The notes: a model not told the origin generated them from the sequence alone. Positions 45,211 through 60,624 are shown, counted from the stretch's first letter. The stretch is 64,000 bases of DNA from Paramarasmius palmivorus (GCA_037176845.1 JAYKXP010000037.1:186001-250000), one strand, 5' to 3'. A program made the numbers and translations.

Positions 45211-46042
45211 TAGTGAAAGTTCTGCATCATCTCTCTGTTAGGAAGCCGCTTTATATAGGTGTCTGCTGCTGTGCGTCAGGCAACAACAATGGAATATAAT
45301 GGGCATTGGCACTAACCTTGTATGCCACTTCAAGCTTATCTCTTTTTCCCAATCATCGATTGTCCTCCTAGGCATTCTGTACCATCCACTATCCCTCATT
45401 AATGGCCCAAAGTCCCCCAAAGAGCACCAGAGATTGAGAGAAACTCGGGCCAAAGAAAGGGTCTCGTGGTGTTTGTGGGCGCTTGGACGACTTTAGGTTT
45501 GATCTGGCGTTGTTCCCTTTTGGCATTGACTGTGCAATCAAAGAAAGGCCTTTCGTGTCTTGTTGGGAGAAGATGAGGCATCCGTTCGTAGGGCACTGGG
45601 ATGGGGTTAGAGTGATGATGAGAGGGCGAGCCGTGACGCGTCTTTCTTACGGCTTACCACCATCACGCTCACTACGCCGGCTTGCCCACAGGGCGTTGGA
45701 ATTACTCGATTCATAATTCAATCTCAAGGTGAGCCGTTGCACAAGCTGTGTCAAGATTCTCAGATTGATATAGAGATGTGAACTTTGCAGATGTCGTTGT
45801 CTCTCTTCCCCATGAATTCCGCTACTCCTTTAAGCCAGTACACCTTCGGTTTGCCTTCGGTTCTCCGGATAGCTGAAAAAATAAATTATATCTGTTCAGA
45901 CTTTCCGACGGATTCCCCGTGTATATGTCAAAGCTCAGACCGGCGGTCACCGTGGCCGACGAAATACGCGTTCATCGTTAAAATTTTCGTTTTACTTAAA
46001 AGGACAAGGAGCGGACGACGCACCCACAAGTAATCGTAAGAA
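45211..46042. other. Divergent intergenic region
   Basis: Promoters of the F-box/LRR gene (minus) and the carboxylesterase (plus). No gene; frames are short and without motifs. Confidence 0.5.
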
Positions 46043-48367
46043 ATGCGCCCCTCTTTCAAGTTGTCGACTCTCGTTTTACTACCCTCTCTCATCGATGCAG
46101 CCATTGTCAAACTAGGTGAAACCACACTTGTCGGAGAAGACGTTACTTCCCAGGGATTGGAATTTTTTGGGGGTGAGTATAGTCAATATGTGTTGATTAC
46201 CATTGGACTTATTGTTGCATGGGCCAGGCATTCCATTTGCTGAACCTCCAATCGGGAATCTTAGGCTAAAACCGCCAGTGCTGAAAATTTCGCTAAACGT
46301 CAGCACTTTTAATGCAACGACATTTGGCGCTTCGTGCCTGCAAGTCCCCATATTTGGTAGCGTGAGCTTGTTCTTCAACGTTATTCCTACAAAATGATAC
46401 TAATTCTATTTCCTTGTTCGATAGCCGGATCTCTCGAGCATAAAACTCGCCGAGGATTGCCTCTTCGTTAACGTTATTCGACCAGCTGGCATCGATAATA
46501 CAACTCTACTTCCCGTGTTAGTGTACATCTATGGTGGAGGTTTCACGAGTACGTCGTCTTACCGACTGTGCTCCCCAGAGCTTGCTAAAACGTCGGAATA
46601 GTTGATGCACCACCTCAAATCAACGGCAGTGCAATTGTAGCTCGTAGCGTTGCGCGGGTATGCCTGACTGCGCAGCTCGTCATTCTCGCTCGTTGATACA
46701 ATCTTCGCAGGGAACTCCGGTGATATATGCCGGCCTCAATTATCGTCTTGGTCCCCTAGGCTTCCCAACCGGTGCGGAGGCCCTCGAGAAGGGTGCTCTC
46801 AATCTCGGATTGAAAGATCAGTCAGCAGCACTGGAATGGATACAACACAATATTGGGGCATTTAGGGGTGACAAAGACAAGGTATTTACCCACATCGCCG
46901 CCCTGGTGACAAGAATAAAACCAATTTACAGGTCACCATCTTCGGTCTCAGCGCTGGGTCCATCTCAATCGGGACACATTTTCTCGGTTTCCACATAGAG
47001 AAATACGCGCGAGCGGCTGTAAGTAGCTTCCTTCTTCACCCTGTTTCGTACGCTTATCGTCATGACCATGTAGATTCTAGAGTCAGGTGTCGCTGGGACC
47101 ACCCTCACCTTCAATGCAACACGCCGCCAGGATGTTTGGGATAACTTTATTGCAGCTTTACCTGAATGCCAAGAGACAGTCCAGGGCAGCACTTTCGATT
47201 GTCTAAGAGGCGACATCGATGCCACTCATTTCCTTCAAGCCATCAGGACGTCGTTGGACAAAGCACCGGAGCAGTATCCTTGGGTGCCAAATCTCGATGG
47301 ACCAGACGGCCTGCTGCCAGAACTTCCCTCCGAAATGCTGAAGAAAGGAAACTTCTCCAAAATTCCGGTCATCATTGGTAACGCTCTCGATGAAGGTCTG
47401 TGTGTCGTTGTCATTCCGGTGGTGCACATGCTCAGACTCGCTAGGTACCTTATTTGCGGCGGCGACTTCGATCACAACCGAGCAAGGCTTGCGGGATGCA
47501 TTAATCACAAACTTGACCGTATCTCCCGGAAGTTCCGCCCAAGTTCTGGACAATGCTGTGGATACCATTTTAAAGCTCTACTCAGAGATTCCAGCCCTCG
47601 GATCCCCGTATAACACAGGAAATGAGACGTTTGGATTGAGTACTCAATACAAGCGACTGTCTTCCATCTGTGTGGCACTTTTTTCACCCCCATCCAAAAT
47701 AGCTCTGAATCATATCCCTTGTAGATGGCGACACAATGTTCCAGTTCCCTCGTAGAGCCTGGACAAAGGTCTTTGCGCAGGCAGGAGTCAAGACATACGG
47801 GTACCAGTTCTCGTATCCCGAGCTGAACCCAGATCCCGCAGTTGGAGGTAAGCTCTTGTTGTATATCACTCAGTAGGTATCATAGAGCTGATACGCCTTT
47901 CTCAGTGGCTCATGGTAGCGAGTTGAGTTACGTCTTTGGGTTTTCTTTCCTTCCACCGGAATTTGTGCCATCACCCGCAGCGACAAGGGCAAGCGAGCAG
48001 ATCATCGATTACTGGGTCTCTTTTGCAACAAGCCTGGACCCCAATGATGGTTTGGGTAGCGAGCGTCAGTCCTTAATACGTTTCACTATCATTTGGCGAT
48101 ACTGACTCCTTCATCTAGGCCCCGTTTGGCCCCAATATAGTATTGAAGACCCAGTATGTAATCACGATATGTCGTTGGATTGCCGACTCAATCGATATAT
48201 CTATAGATTCTCTTGCAACTAAACGGGAGTAGTACGGGCCCTCTAGCAGTAAGCGCCTGCCCTTTCATGTGGCACTTTCTGTATACTGATGTTATTCTGG
48301 CCAGGACACTTATCGGAACGAGCAATTCGATTTCGTGGATTCCAATGCTATAGTATTTCGCCATTAG
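46043..48367 (+). CDS. Type-B carboxylesterase/lipase, full length
   Basis: Secreted esterase paralogous to the partial gene at 1-2019. Signal peptide MRPSFKLSTLVLLPSLIDAA. Family motifs: GIPFAEPPIGNLRLKPP, LAEDCLFVNV, YIYGGGFT (oxyanion hole), NYRLGPLGFPTGAEA, the nucleophile FGLSAGS, GNALDEGT with the acid, HGSELSYVFG with the His, and YWVSFATSLDPNDG. The final exons join as ERPVWPQYSIEDP, LLQLNGSSTGPLA and EQFDFVDSNAIVFRH, stop at 48365-48367. The splice sites I followed keep the frame across about twelve exons. The substrate is unknown. Together with the left-edge copy it brackets the peptidase block. Confidence 0.88.
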
Positions 48368-48764
48368 ACACCTTGACATTCTTGTGGAATAGATGCATTG
48401 ATCCTGGCGCTTCCGGCAATAGGGGCGTGGGAAGGCTTGATTCGGTCTCTGACTCACTGAACTCATGGTACTCTTGACTCCCCGCAGATCTCGCCATGAT
48501 CTGAAAAACGCGTGTTGCTTGACAAATGTTCGTACCCGATCCATTTCAGTTGGTTTGACTCCAGTGTGGGTCCTTTCGCTGTCCTTTCCCGACCCTATCC
48601 GAAACATCCGCCCCTGTAATCGCGAAAGCCATGACTCGAAAATTCTACCCCGTGATCGTGAAAAAAGGAGCCGTGTTTCACGCAACTACTGTATATAAAC
48701 CATTCGCTAGTTCACCTGCCCTCATCCACTCATCTCTACTACCTCATCCCACCTTCAGTACGCC
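48368..48764. other. Intergenic with a TATA box
   Basis: Promoter of the oxygenase gene, with TATATAAA at 48692-48699. Nothing else seen. Confidence 0.5.
48692..48699 (+). promoter_or_regulatory. TATA box of the 2OG-Fe(II) oxygenase gene
   Basis: TATATAAA about 66 bases upstream of the ATG at 48765. Confidence 0.5.
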
Positions 48765-50128
48765 ATGCCTCGCAGCGAAGGAAACGTCTCAGGCCGCGAA
48801 TCGCACCCAGCCATCAAACGCATTCGATCAGCGGTCCAAGAGTTCTCTTTTACCAGTGGCACGGTCAAGGTTCCAGTCGAGTTCTGTGACCTATACTTCA
48901 AACCCGACCCTGTCAAAAGGTGAATTCCCACAAATCGTCACTATGTCAATGGCACTTATCCTAACTTCTCCCAGCAATGCCGAGTCTTTGAACCTGGCCA
49001 ATGCGACGCCTGAGCAACTTGATAAGCTCATCTCCGTCTGCGATGCTGCACCATTTGGTCGTGGCGCGGAGACCGTCATGGATGAATCATATCGAAAGGC
49101 TCTTAAGCTTGAGCTGTCTCAGTTTGCGACACCCTTCGATCTTGCCGCCACTGGCATCCTGCACAAGATTCAGCAAGACCTAGTGGACACAGACGCCACA
49201 CTACGTCGTCTGATTCGCGCCGAGCCATACAAGCTTAATATCTATGGTAAGGAACTTTCAGATCCCGGAACCAACATACCTCTTATTCCTCGCTCTAGAT
49301 AAAGGCGCATTCTTCAAACAGCACAAAGACACACCCCGTGCCGAGAACATGTTCGGATCCCTGGTTCTCGTCTTCCCTACTGCCCATGAAGGTGGTAGCC
49401 TGATCCTTACCGAGAAAGATCAGGAATGGTCCTTCGATGCACCAAAACTCCTCTTTGGAAGCACTCCCACCTCTCCGGAGGTCGCCTATGTTGCCTTCTA
49501 CAGCGACATCACACACGAAGTCAAACCCGTCACGTCTGGTGCTCGCGTCACTTTGACGTACAACCTCTACTTCGACAAGGTTGGGAACAGCGTCAAGAAT
49601 GTATCGGATATCTCTGTCGCCAAGTACTCCGCTGTCAAGGAAGCTTTGAGAGAACTTCTGGCCGATTCCACAGTTTTCCAGGAGCCGTACGAAAACACCT
49701 GCTTGTGTTTCGGCCTTGCTCACCAATATCCTGTCAATCGTGGAGAGTCAAGTCTTGCCTACAATTTGTCCGAACTTCCCAAGTACCTCAAGGGGAGTGA
49801 CGCACTTTTATACCGTGTCTGCAATGACCTGGGACTTGACACTAGCCTACGTGTCATTTATGAGGACAAAGGCTACTATGCCGAGTCGGAGGCCTTCCTT
49901 GGCAGGGATTTCATTGGTGATATTGATGGGGAAGTCGAAGGTGGTCTTGTAGAATTATGCGAGGGCATGGAGCCACTTTACCGAGAGGACGGAGAAGGTA
50001 CACCATTGCTCTGGGTGACAAAACGCACTGGTCTTACAGGCATTGAGTCGCACTACATTGCTTATGGCAACGAGGCCAGTCTGGCAACCGCCTACGGTGA
50101 AGCATGTATTATCGCTCGCCCGGCCTAA
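48765..50128 (+). CDS. 2-oxoglutarate/Fe(II) dioxygenase-like protein
   Basis: Likely a 2OG-Fe(II) oxygenase of the prolyl-4-hydroxylase-like type found in many basidiomycetes. Three exons: 48765 to about 48908, then SNAESLNLANATPEQLDKL to NIY, then from DKGAFFKQHKDTPRAENMFG to the stop at 50128. The iron ligands are H and D in QHKDTPR and the distal His in SDITHEVKP; the 2-oxoglutarate Arg is probably in SGARVTLTYNL, giving the HxD...H...R order. GSLVLVFPTAHEGGSL is the typical strand between. No signal peptide, so cytosolic or nuclear. The C-terminal 150 residues have no motif I know. Substrate unknown. Confidence 0.85.
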
Positions 50129-50351
50129 ACAGCGAAGAGTACCACAATTTCTTGATACACTGTACATATGTACTCTATTATTGAATAAGAATCGGGTCGT
50201 CGTATATACCACTGGAGCGAATGTCCTTTCCGTTCTCGTACACTCCGCCTACGACAGAGATCCATTGACCCAGCGTGTATCGTCGAGGGCGATTAAATAT
50301 CTGCAAAAATACAGTAAGGCTCTATATTTCTGTCCCTTATAACCCATGTAA

Positions 50352-51923
50352 TTATCTAAAGAAAGTAACCACGACGCTGATGTCATCTCTGCACGCGATA
50401 TGAGTAATGAATAGTAAGGGCGTGGAGGATAGCCACGGACCTATATCGTCTTGATCGCGGGGCTGTCATACTGAGAAGCGCGTTGGTCAAATCGCTGTCC
50501 GCACCTCCGAAAGCATTCCGGATCAAGTGTGCTGCTGCGCTTCGGTCAACGTTCACAAATCGCTTCTCTGCTTTCCACCATCGATAGTAAAGGGTATCGT
50601 CCTTGTCCTTGAGCGCAACGGGCAAATCCTGGGGTAGATATTGCGTGCGGTCTTCTTCCCTAGGCGCCTCAAAGTCGCGTAGAGGGCGATCTGTGTGTAC
50701 GCTGTCCCTGTTATTCTTCAGCCAGATTCCGACAAGGCCAACCGCTTCCTCGCTCGTTAAACACTCCCACAGGCCGTCGGACGCCATGATAAGAAAGTCG
50801 CCTCTCTTCACAACGAAGTTTTTAATCTCTGGTTCTGCGGTGAGGTATGGTGGCGTCTTGTCGTCTGCCATGGGACGATCACCAAGGAATCTCTGGTGAA
50901 GCTGTTTCTGAACTTCAATGCTCCACTTGTACGCTGCATCCCCAAACGCGCGAGACATTCCCCAACCCATCACTCTACCCTTGTCCACAACCTTCTCCCC
51001 GGGATGCTCCGCGCTCAAACGAGCTACTTCAGCTGGATTGTGAGCATTTTGATCGAGTGACAAAACATGTACAGCGTACGTGTCCTTGCCATCCTTTCCT
51101 TTTACCCTCCTTCCCAAGACAGCGCGTGAGTCGCCTGTTAGGGCTACACGCAGAAGTCGAATGTCGGGTTCGTATACGGAAACTAAAGCGCAAGACCCGG
51201 AATAGGCTTCGCGAAGGGTACGAATGGCGTTGGTCTTCGAGTTCGATGAGAGAACCTCGGTAGGGTCAATGATAGCCTCGTCGACTTCTCTGAATAACTG
51301 CTTGATAGTTTTGTTGACGGAATCATCCTCGAAGGGAGGTGCAACGTGAAGATCAAGAGTATCGGAATACTCGTACTGTTGAGGAAGTTTGGCAAGGGTT
51401 CGCTGAAGGAGACTCATTAAATGAGTCGACAAGAAATCAGCTGTTGCTGGCCCGTTGTGTCCATCGAATAAACCAATGAATGTTCGACCGTCTTCTGGGT
51501 CCTTCATGTCACCAAAGTATGCTGATATAAAGTCTTCAGATTCGTGATTCCTAAGCAAATTGGGTGAAAAGAGGGTTCGTATTCAAGCCATAACATGACG
51601 CACGAAGCTATTGTGAGAGCATCACAACGGTCTATCCCAGACGTCTCCGATGGCCACCATGAAGGTCCCCCGGATAATAAATAATCTGCCGAAAAGTATT
51701 GGGAATCTGTCCACTTGGGTTTTCGGAAGCGGGACGCAAACACGTCGTTTGTTTCTTCGTCCTGGTTGGGGTCTACCAGGGTTCCATGATCGCACTGGAT
51801 TTTTCGTCCAGTGAGGGCTAAAGTAGACCCAACAGTGATGAATGCGACTGCTGTCCTAGTTCTGTTGCGGCGGGAATAAGCTGCGATACTAGGCAAGGCG
51901 CGAGACCTCGCGAAAAAGCTCAT
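50352..51923 (-). CDS. PP2C-type protein phosphatase, mitochondrial (PDH phosphatase/Ptc5-like)
   Basis: Mg/Mn-dependent Ser/Thr phosphatase. The N-terminus MSFFARSRALPSIAAYSRRN is basic and lacks acids, like a mitochondrial presequence, followed by a hydrophobic stretch. IDRCDALTIASNHESEDFIS arises by splicing a GTGCGT...TTAG intron (about 51557) and is the entry motif of pyruvate dehydrogenase phosphatase relatives. Catalytic motifs: GLFDGHNGPATADFL (metal Asp), GSCALV, LTGDSRAVLG, VDKGRVMGWGMSRAFGDAAY, LIMASDGLWECLTSEEAV. A final intron joins RSRRYR to DDISVVVTFFR, the last metal-binding DD. Expected to activate pyruvate dehydrogenase by dephosphorylation. Complete, no missing residue. Confidence 0.93.
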
Positions 51924-52232
51924 AGAGGAACCTCGACGTCGTGAAGAATGTTCGAGAGATAATGAGCGCTTACTGAGAGGTCCATTCGTGACAACGGTCA
52001 CAATAACGGTTCAGGTACATATTGTATTTCTACTTAGGCATGGGCATAGAAATGGGTAATCGAAGGTTGAGGGTAAATAGAACCTGTGTCGTGCTAACGA
52101 GAAGCTAAATACAAATAGTGGGTCATAAGAATAAATGCATGGATATCATGAGCTGAACATAATAACGTGTAGGAATCGTAAAGGACACAGGTATCCCAAA
52201 AATGCAAGAAAAACAGGACGGAGAACAACATT
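51924..52232. other. Spacer between PP2C and shugoshin genes
   Basis: About 310 bases containing the PP2C promoter and shugoshin 3' region. No further feature. Confidence 0.5.
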
Positions 52233-54256
52233 TTAGACAGCCAGGCTATGTCTTCTCTCGTCATCCGTACGTCCTTTGCCAGCAGTGCCACCCGTTGCCC
52301 GTCTATCTCTGACGCCTTTCCTTCTTTCACTGACATTCACCCAAGAAGCCCTTCCTGCTCCGTAAGAGGAGACATACTCTTCATCCGCATCTGCACCATC
52401 GTCGAGATCATCTTCATCGTCTTCATGAGTTATACAAGGCCGTGACTTCTTCCTCTTCACTGGCATCGAAGACGAAGGCGGAGGAACCAAGTCATCTCCA
52501 GGGTCAGCCACGGCGTAGCTACGTAGTGGAGGTGCTTCTTCTCTCTCCAATGACGACCGAGGGTTCTCAGTACCACCTGCTTCTTCATCTCCTTGGTCGC
52601 TTCCACGGCTTCGAGGCTTGGACGACGACGATGAGGATCGTTTTCGGCTGGTCGTCGGAGCTGTCGATCCTTCGGGCGGATCAGGTTTACGCATTTTCCT
52701 ACACAAGGTTAGCTTTATATGTAATAACACATGAGACCACATACGTGTTGAGTTTAGGCTCTGCATAATTGACGCTTTTCCTGACACGTCTCTCGCGACC
52801 ACCGGCCGCTGTTGACTCTCCTTCTCCCTCATCAGGAGGCGGCGACGGTGTTGGGAGATGTGATGAACTTCTTGAAGAGGATGATGTACTAGGTGCCAGC
52901 GCTGCTTCGATCTCGGACATCGCTACGCAAAGCTATTTAGTAGGGGCGTACTCTAGAATATGTAATAGCGTACCCGCTGCATCAACCGGAGAGGCGATAG
53001 GTCCATTGTACGGAGAGTTTGTGACGTCTTGCAACTTGAGTTTCTTGCCGATGCCTGAACCCGTTCCAAGTCCTCCGTCGGTCAAAACCCCCTCCCCTTC
53101 GGCTCTGTTTTTGAGTTTCTTCTTTTCCGCGGTTCGAGCAGCTGATGCTTCGATTGCAGTGTCTTTGTCTCGACTCTTCGTCTTCGTCTTCTTCACTGGA
53201 ACTACATCCTCATCGAGGACTGCATCGTCTCCAATACCACGTAATGCAGCAGCCTCTTCACGTTCTTCAGCCAGGCCAGTTGCTCTTCTGATAGGAGAGC
53301 CAAAGGCTGGGCTGGCTGGCCGTGGTATCGTTAGAGACGACGGTGGTGCTTCGTTCTCTAAAGTCGACATCCGAGTATCAATCAAGAGGCCACTTTGTCG
53401 ACGAGAGGTCTTCTTTTTGCTGGCCGGCGGCGGGGGTATCGACGTGAAATCTATCTGAAGGGCAACGTGTGATGTGGGAATTTCTTGGGGCGGTGGTGAC
53501 GCTATCCGTGAAGGCAGGGGAAGTCTGGACGCTGATAGACGGGCCTTGGCCTTTGCTTTACGGCGTGGACTGGGAGGTAGTGGGTCTTCATCTTGAGAGG
53601 AATGTGAAGGTTCATCGTCTTCGTGTATCTTGGGAATCGTTGGTGCACGGGCAAGTCTGGGAGCTACGGGTAAGGTCGGGCTGGTGTTGTTCTGTGATAT
53701 TGGGCGTCGTGTAGCCTTTGGTGGTGGTGTCGGTGAAGGTGATCGAGGAGCCTGGTCACAGATATTAAAACCCTGACGTAGGCTAGTCAAGTGTTTCGTT
53801 AAATAGAGTGCCTAGTCAGTGAAATTAACCGACAGAACTTGACTGTGAAATAGCAAGAAGTCTTACCGCCGCCTCAGTTTGCTTTACAATCTGTCTCGAC
53901 TTTTCCCGTTCGCGCTTCAGTTCTGCAGCAAGAGCAATTTCGGAAGCTCGAAGTCGAAGATTTTCGGTGTACAACATTGATATCTGAGCGTTTAATTCTT
54001 CGATCCGCACGCTCAGCGTGGAGTTTAGTCTGTAACGAGCCCAATCAGCATGAAAACATTCTTCATCTTGATAGCTTCTTCATACTTGGTGATGTGCTTA
54101 TTAGCGAGGAGGAACTTCTTCTTGACTGGAAATGCCACCGGTATTAGTGACAATTCTTGAAACTGCTGGCGACGAGTAGTACTCACAGCTTTCGAATTCG
54201 AATAGAGTATCATTGTTTCTTGCATCGAAGGAGTTACGCGATTCCCTTCTGCTCAT
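52233..54256 (-). CDS. SGO1: Shugoshin, guardian of centromeric cohesion
   Basis: Shugoshin protects centromeric cohesin from separase by recruiting PP2A. The N-terminus MSRRESRNSFDARNNDTLFE leads into FKKKFLLANKHITK and a coiled coil (VRIEELNAQISMLYTENLRL, ASEIALAAELKRER), the PP2A-binding homodimer region. A long Pro/Ser/Lys-rich disordered middle follows. The C-terminal shugoshin box, GRERRVRKSVNYAEPKLNT joined by an intron to KMRKPDPPEG, binds phosphorylated histone H2A. The end is RRHSLAV at 52233. An upstream in-frame Met at 54298 would add 14 residues; the inner Met was chosen because the conserved block starts there. About five exons. One gene only here, so mitotic/meiotic split is unknown. 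Confidence 0.93.
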
Positions 54257-54761
54257 CGTGGGCGACGATGGCGCGGGGTTGAGGAGGTTGAGGGCCAAGA
54301 TTTGTGAAGACCGCGTGCGACTCTCAGGACAACGGTGTCACGTGCGAATAGGTCAGGCGGTCCTTGCACAGGTCTTTCGGACTCTTTCCTTTTTCCCGAG
54401 CCAATCTTGGACCTCCTTCAACGTTGCAAAAGATCTTGGTTATGGCATTTAGCTCCACGAATATTGGGGTCAAGATTTGGGGTAGTCGATCAACTGGCTG
54501 GTGTACAAAACATGGCACTGACCAGACAGTAGCAGATAAGAACGAATGGAAGGCAAGTCAGAACAGCCTCATGATTGCTAAGTGTTCAATGTTCATATAC
54601 TATTACACAGGGTAGTCCAGCGCAAATCATTCTTAAATAGGTATATGGTCCCCTTCGTCGTGGATCATCTCAATCGCTCGCAGCCCATTAATTAACCCAC
54701 TCCTTCTCCAATCCGGGGTCATTGGTGTTGAACGCGTGCAGATCGCATGTTACAAACTTCT
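54257..54761. other. Spacer between shugoshin and the cyclase-family gene
   Basis: Shugoshin promoter and cyclase 3' region. The minus-strand frame reaching 54688 is a possible alternative end of the cyclase gene. Nothing else recognised. Confidence 0.45.
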
Positions 54762-57123
54762 TTAGAAATAAGCCTGTAGGTGTAGACGATCGGTAGAAAT
54801 TCCACGGGCACAGATGCGAAAAAAATAACGTACCGCGGCATTTGGTGGACTCGCACAGCCTCCAATTCTGGAATTCGCGGCAGATGAGGCGATCGACCAG
54901 ATTAAGAAAATTGGACGGACTCACATTGCGAGTGGCCACGACGAGAAGAAGAAGGTGTATCGGCCAGACTCTGCACAGACCTCTGACAGTTTCTCAAGGT
55001 CAAACATCTCACCTGGGCAGGACGAAAGTGAGGGACGACGCAGTCAGTACCAGTGCAAGGCTCAGTGACTTCCTAAATTATACACACCTATCGGCATGCC
55101 CCACAGTCTACGTACGTGGCGGCAGAGAATAATACCAAGTTAGCTACCACATCGCAGAAGACGGGAGAGTTTCTCACCCCAGTAAAGTCTGTGCGGTATA
55201 TCGTAGGTCAGAGGCGCGACGAACACTAATAGATAACAGCATGAATTTACCTGATGCAGGTGGGGTGTTCCCTCAGGTGTTGGCCATCGCTACCGCTCCC
55301 ATCAATCCGCCGCTCGTCCAGCGCAAAAAAAATCGACGCACCTCCAAGGCGGGCTGGTCCGAGGCAACAGCAGCAAAGTGGTTGTTCCTAGCAAACGTAA
55401 AATGAAATCCTAATCAACATATGGAACGCATCAGAGCCAGCCGACGACTGACCATAAGAATTGCTTCATCTCGTCTGATTGTTCGATTCCCGCTCTAATA
55501 ACAGAACGAACAGAACGAGCAGTCGCATAATATCAGAGAAATCCCATCATAGGGTCCAAGCGAACCAGTTTGAGCGCAGGGGCGGTAGAATGATCGGTTT
55601 GGCAATTAAAGGAATCAGGAGAATATTAGTTGCGAAGGAAGACAACGTTAGTGAACGGACCAGAAAACCAGGAAGGAAATAACATCTCGGCCAATGCCAA
55701 TGCAGCCACAAGATCAAGGAGAGGAATATGAAAGCGGAAAGAGATAGGATACTGACAGCTGTTCCGGCCTTGATACCAAAGCGTCTCTTTCTTCCAGTGT
55801 GCTTCCCATATATTTTCTTATGAAACCAACCCGCAATAACAGGATATCGCCTTGTCGGAACTTGACCCCTTGATGTGCGGCTACCGTTTCGAGTTCCTTG
55901 ACGGTTATAGCGTGCGAGGTCCAAGGATCGTATGGGAGCTGGCGTTCCGGCGTACCATCAGAACTTGCGGTGTAATACCGTACAAGATCAATGAGCACAC
56001 CCCGACCGCAAATCCCGTGTTCAGCCCACTCTGCACGGAGAGGATACCGTGTTCAGAACATGGACACCCAGCGCGAACAGGGACGCAATTTCGTTATCGA
56101 ACATCGGAATAACAGTGATGTCCATTCCCGCAGATCAAGCGAAGCAGAAGGCAGGGACAAGTCAGGATAGACACCATTAAGTGACGGCTAATCTGCGGCC
56201 AAGAAACCACCCACTTTGGATACCGATTTTTGCAAAGGCAGGATCAATATTCTTTGGATCTGTGAGGGGAACAACACCGCCAGTCATTGTATCCATATGA
56301 ACGCTGGTACAGGTTTCTGAGTTGGCGGGGTATACATTCATGTCAGTTGTCTACTCACTTGTTGTAGAATACACCATGCTCCATTAAGCCAAAGTGTCTG
56401 AGGCCATCCCATTGGGATCCAGATTGTGTATTCTGTGATGAGAGTCAGCACTCGTCGACACTTGAACTACGTTGAAAAACCGACGATATGTATTTCGTCA
56501 TCGCGACCGGGACGCCCGGGGCGTGGCTTCATAATGACCTCCGGCGCCTTTCGACCATATAGAGGCTATTACAGTGACGATGTGACACAAAATACGCATC
56601 AAAGAGTGCAATACGCCCAAGGGGAGACCAAGACGGGAATCAGACATGGATTATGCCGGTGATACCGTATTAAACCTGACTCGCCTTGTGGGGAAATTGA
56701 AGTGGCCTGACAAGTGGCAAAATGAGTGTAATGCACCTCCATAAAGGACCATGTAACCTGTAACTCACCAATTGAGCGATATAGCTCGTCCTAATCTGTC
56801 GTGTTCAGACGTGTCAAACGAGAATGCCAATCAGCAAGAGCAAGAATACCACCGTACTTAATTTCCTCCGAAGCAGCCTTCTTCACAACCTCTTCTGTCA
56901 ATAGATTGACTGTTCCGAGTTCGTCGTCCTTTCCCCATACATCCCACGCGCAGCCATCAAAATCTTGATATTTCGGAAGTTTGTCGAAAGTAGGAAGGTT
57001 GTCCCAGTTGTTGGCCGCGCTGGGGGTAATGACTTGGTGTTCTTTCCCAGCTGCACCGTCTACTTGGTCCTTGGAATTCGGTGACATCCAAGAAAAGATC
57101 TTTGATAGTCGCTTCGTCGTCAT
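54762..57123 (-). CDS. Cyclase-family (kynurenine formamidase-like fold) hydrolase
   Basis: Putative cyclase/hydrolase family, metal-dependent amide or lactone hydrolases. ATG at 57123. Exons read LPTFDKLPKYQDFDGCAWDV, GKDDELGTVNLLTEEVVKKA, GRAISLNW, PLQFPHK, PLYGRKAPEVIMKPRPGR, DDEIHI, then NTQSGSQWDGLRHFGLMEHG, VFYNN, MDTMTGGVVPLTDPKNIDPA, EHGICGRGVLIDLVRYYTAS, HAITVKELETVAAHQGVKFR, GDILLLRVGFIRKYMG, AGIEQSDEMKQFLW, NNHFAAVASDQPALE, RWPTPEGTPHLHQ, LWGMPIG and SGRYTFFFSSWPLN, ending GGCASPPNAAAYF. About fourteen exons. The last intron's donor is uncertain; another reading ends at 54688. One intron is a candidate GC-AG type. Substrate unknown. Confidence 0.83.
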
Positions 57124-57668
57124 CTCTGAAGATCGTGCTAAATTCGGTGGTTATGAATGTGCGGGAAGGGGTCAGTTTTTCCCCTCGACTGCGAACACTT
57201 TTTAAGCAGAATCGGGAGAAGACATACCCGGTCAAGCGATCGGCTGCTTCGTACTGTGGGAGAAGGATAATGAGGATTTACCTCAAGGCCGCGGAAAGAA
57301 CTGCAAGAAATGGTTTCCTTGATGCCCAACGACCTCGTGAATACTCATATGACAAGATCATGATCCACTTGGAACACTCCTATTACCATCGACATTTCCT
57401 ACATCGTCATAAAAGGTCTTCTGCTAGATCATCGGGTCGTTGAAAGGACATGGGTCTGATACGATACTCCGGATCCCATCGTCATGGCATTATCTCGAGG
57501 TCTTCGGTGTTCCTGTGAAAATATCAAACTGCTGATCATAAGACTAAAGGACTACAGTGTACAATAAAAGAGCAATTAATATAGACATGCCTCTAACATT
57601 TAATCTGTCGAAGGTCGTACGTCTTGACTATACATAAACGTCCGTGCCACCCATGAGTAATCGACAGG
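57124..57668. other. Spacer between cyclase-family and PRP4 genes
   Basis: Upstream region of the cyclase-family gene and 3' region of PRP4. Only unsupported short frames. Confidence 0.5.
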
Positions 57669-60239
<2,571 letters not shown>

Positions 60240-60624
60240 TTTGAACGAAATCAAGTGGGTTTACGGGGAACCGCACGATAAAAGAGAGAAAAAGATGATG
60301 GCACCGCAAACTAGGACAGGTGGTGGTCGACGTCGATATCTAAACCTGTCCGTGCTCAACTCTGCGTCCTCAGCGCCAGAAAATTTTAATCTCCGCTCCA
60401 ATATTCGGCAGGCAAAATCTGTTCCTCTCTACTTCCAAATTTTCCTGCTTCAAGCCCTGTTCTCTTTGAAAATCTGCTCTGGTGACTTTCGCCCAGTTAT
60501 TGAGGAGAGTACCCTGCTTACAAAACATTCGAAACCGAGCTTAGGTGTCTGTATCGCCAGCTCATGATAATCAATCAACCGTCGAGATATTGACATAGGA
60601 CACTGGACATCTAGATATCTAGGT
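60240..60624. other. Bidirectional promoter region
   Basis: About 385 bases between the starts of PRP4 (minus) and a small basic protein gene (plus). No TATA box is obvious, which fits housekeeping genes. Confidence 0.5.

Noticed and set aside
52769..53458. 229-codon plus-strand frame across the shugoshin gene
   Set aside because: It is the reverse of the low-complexity Pro/Ser/Lys-rich shugoshin middle; the minus strand carries the clear family motifs.
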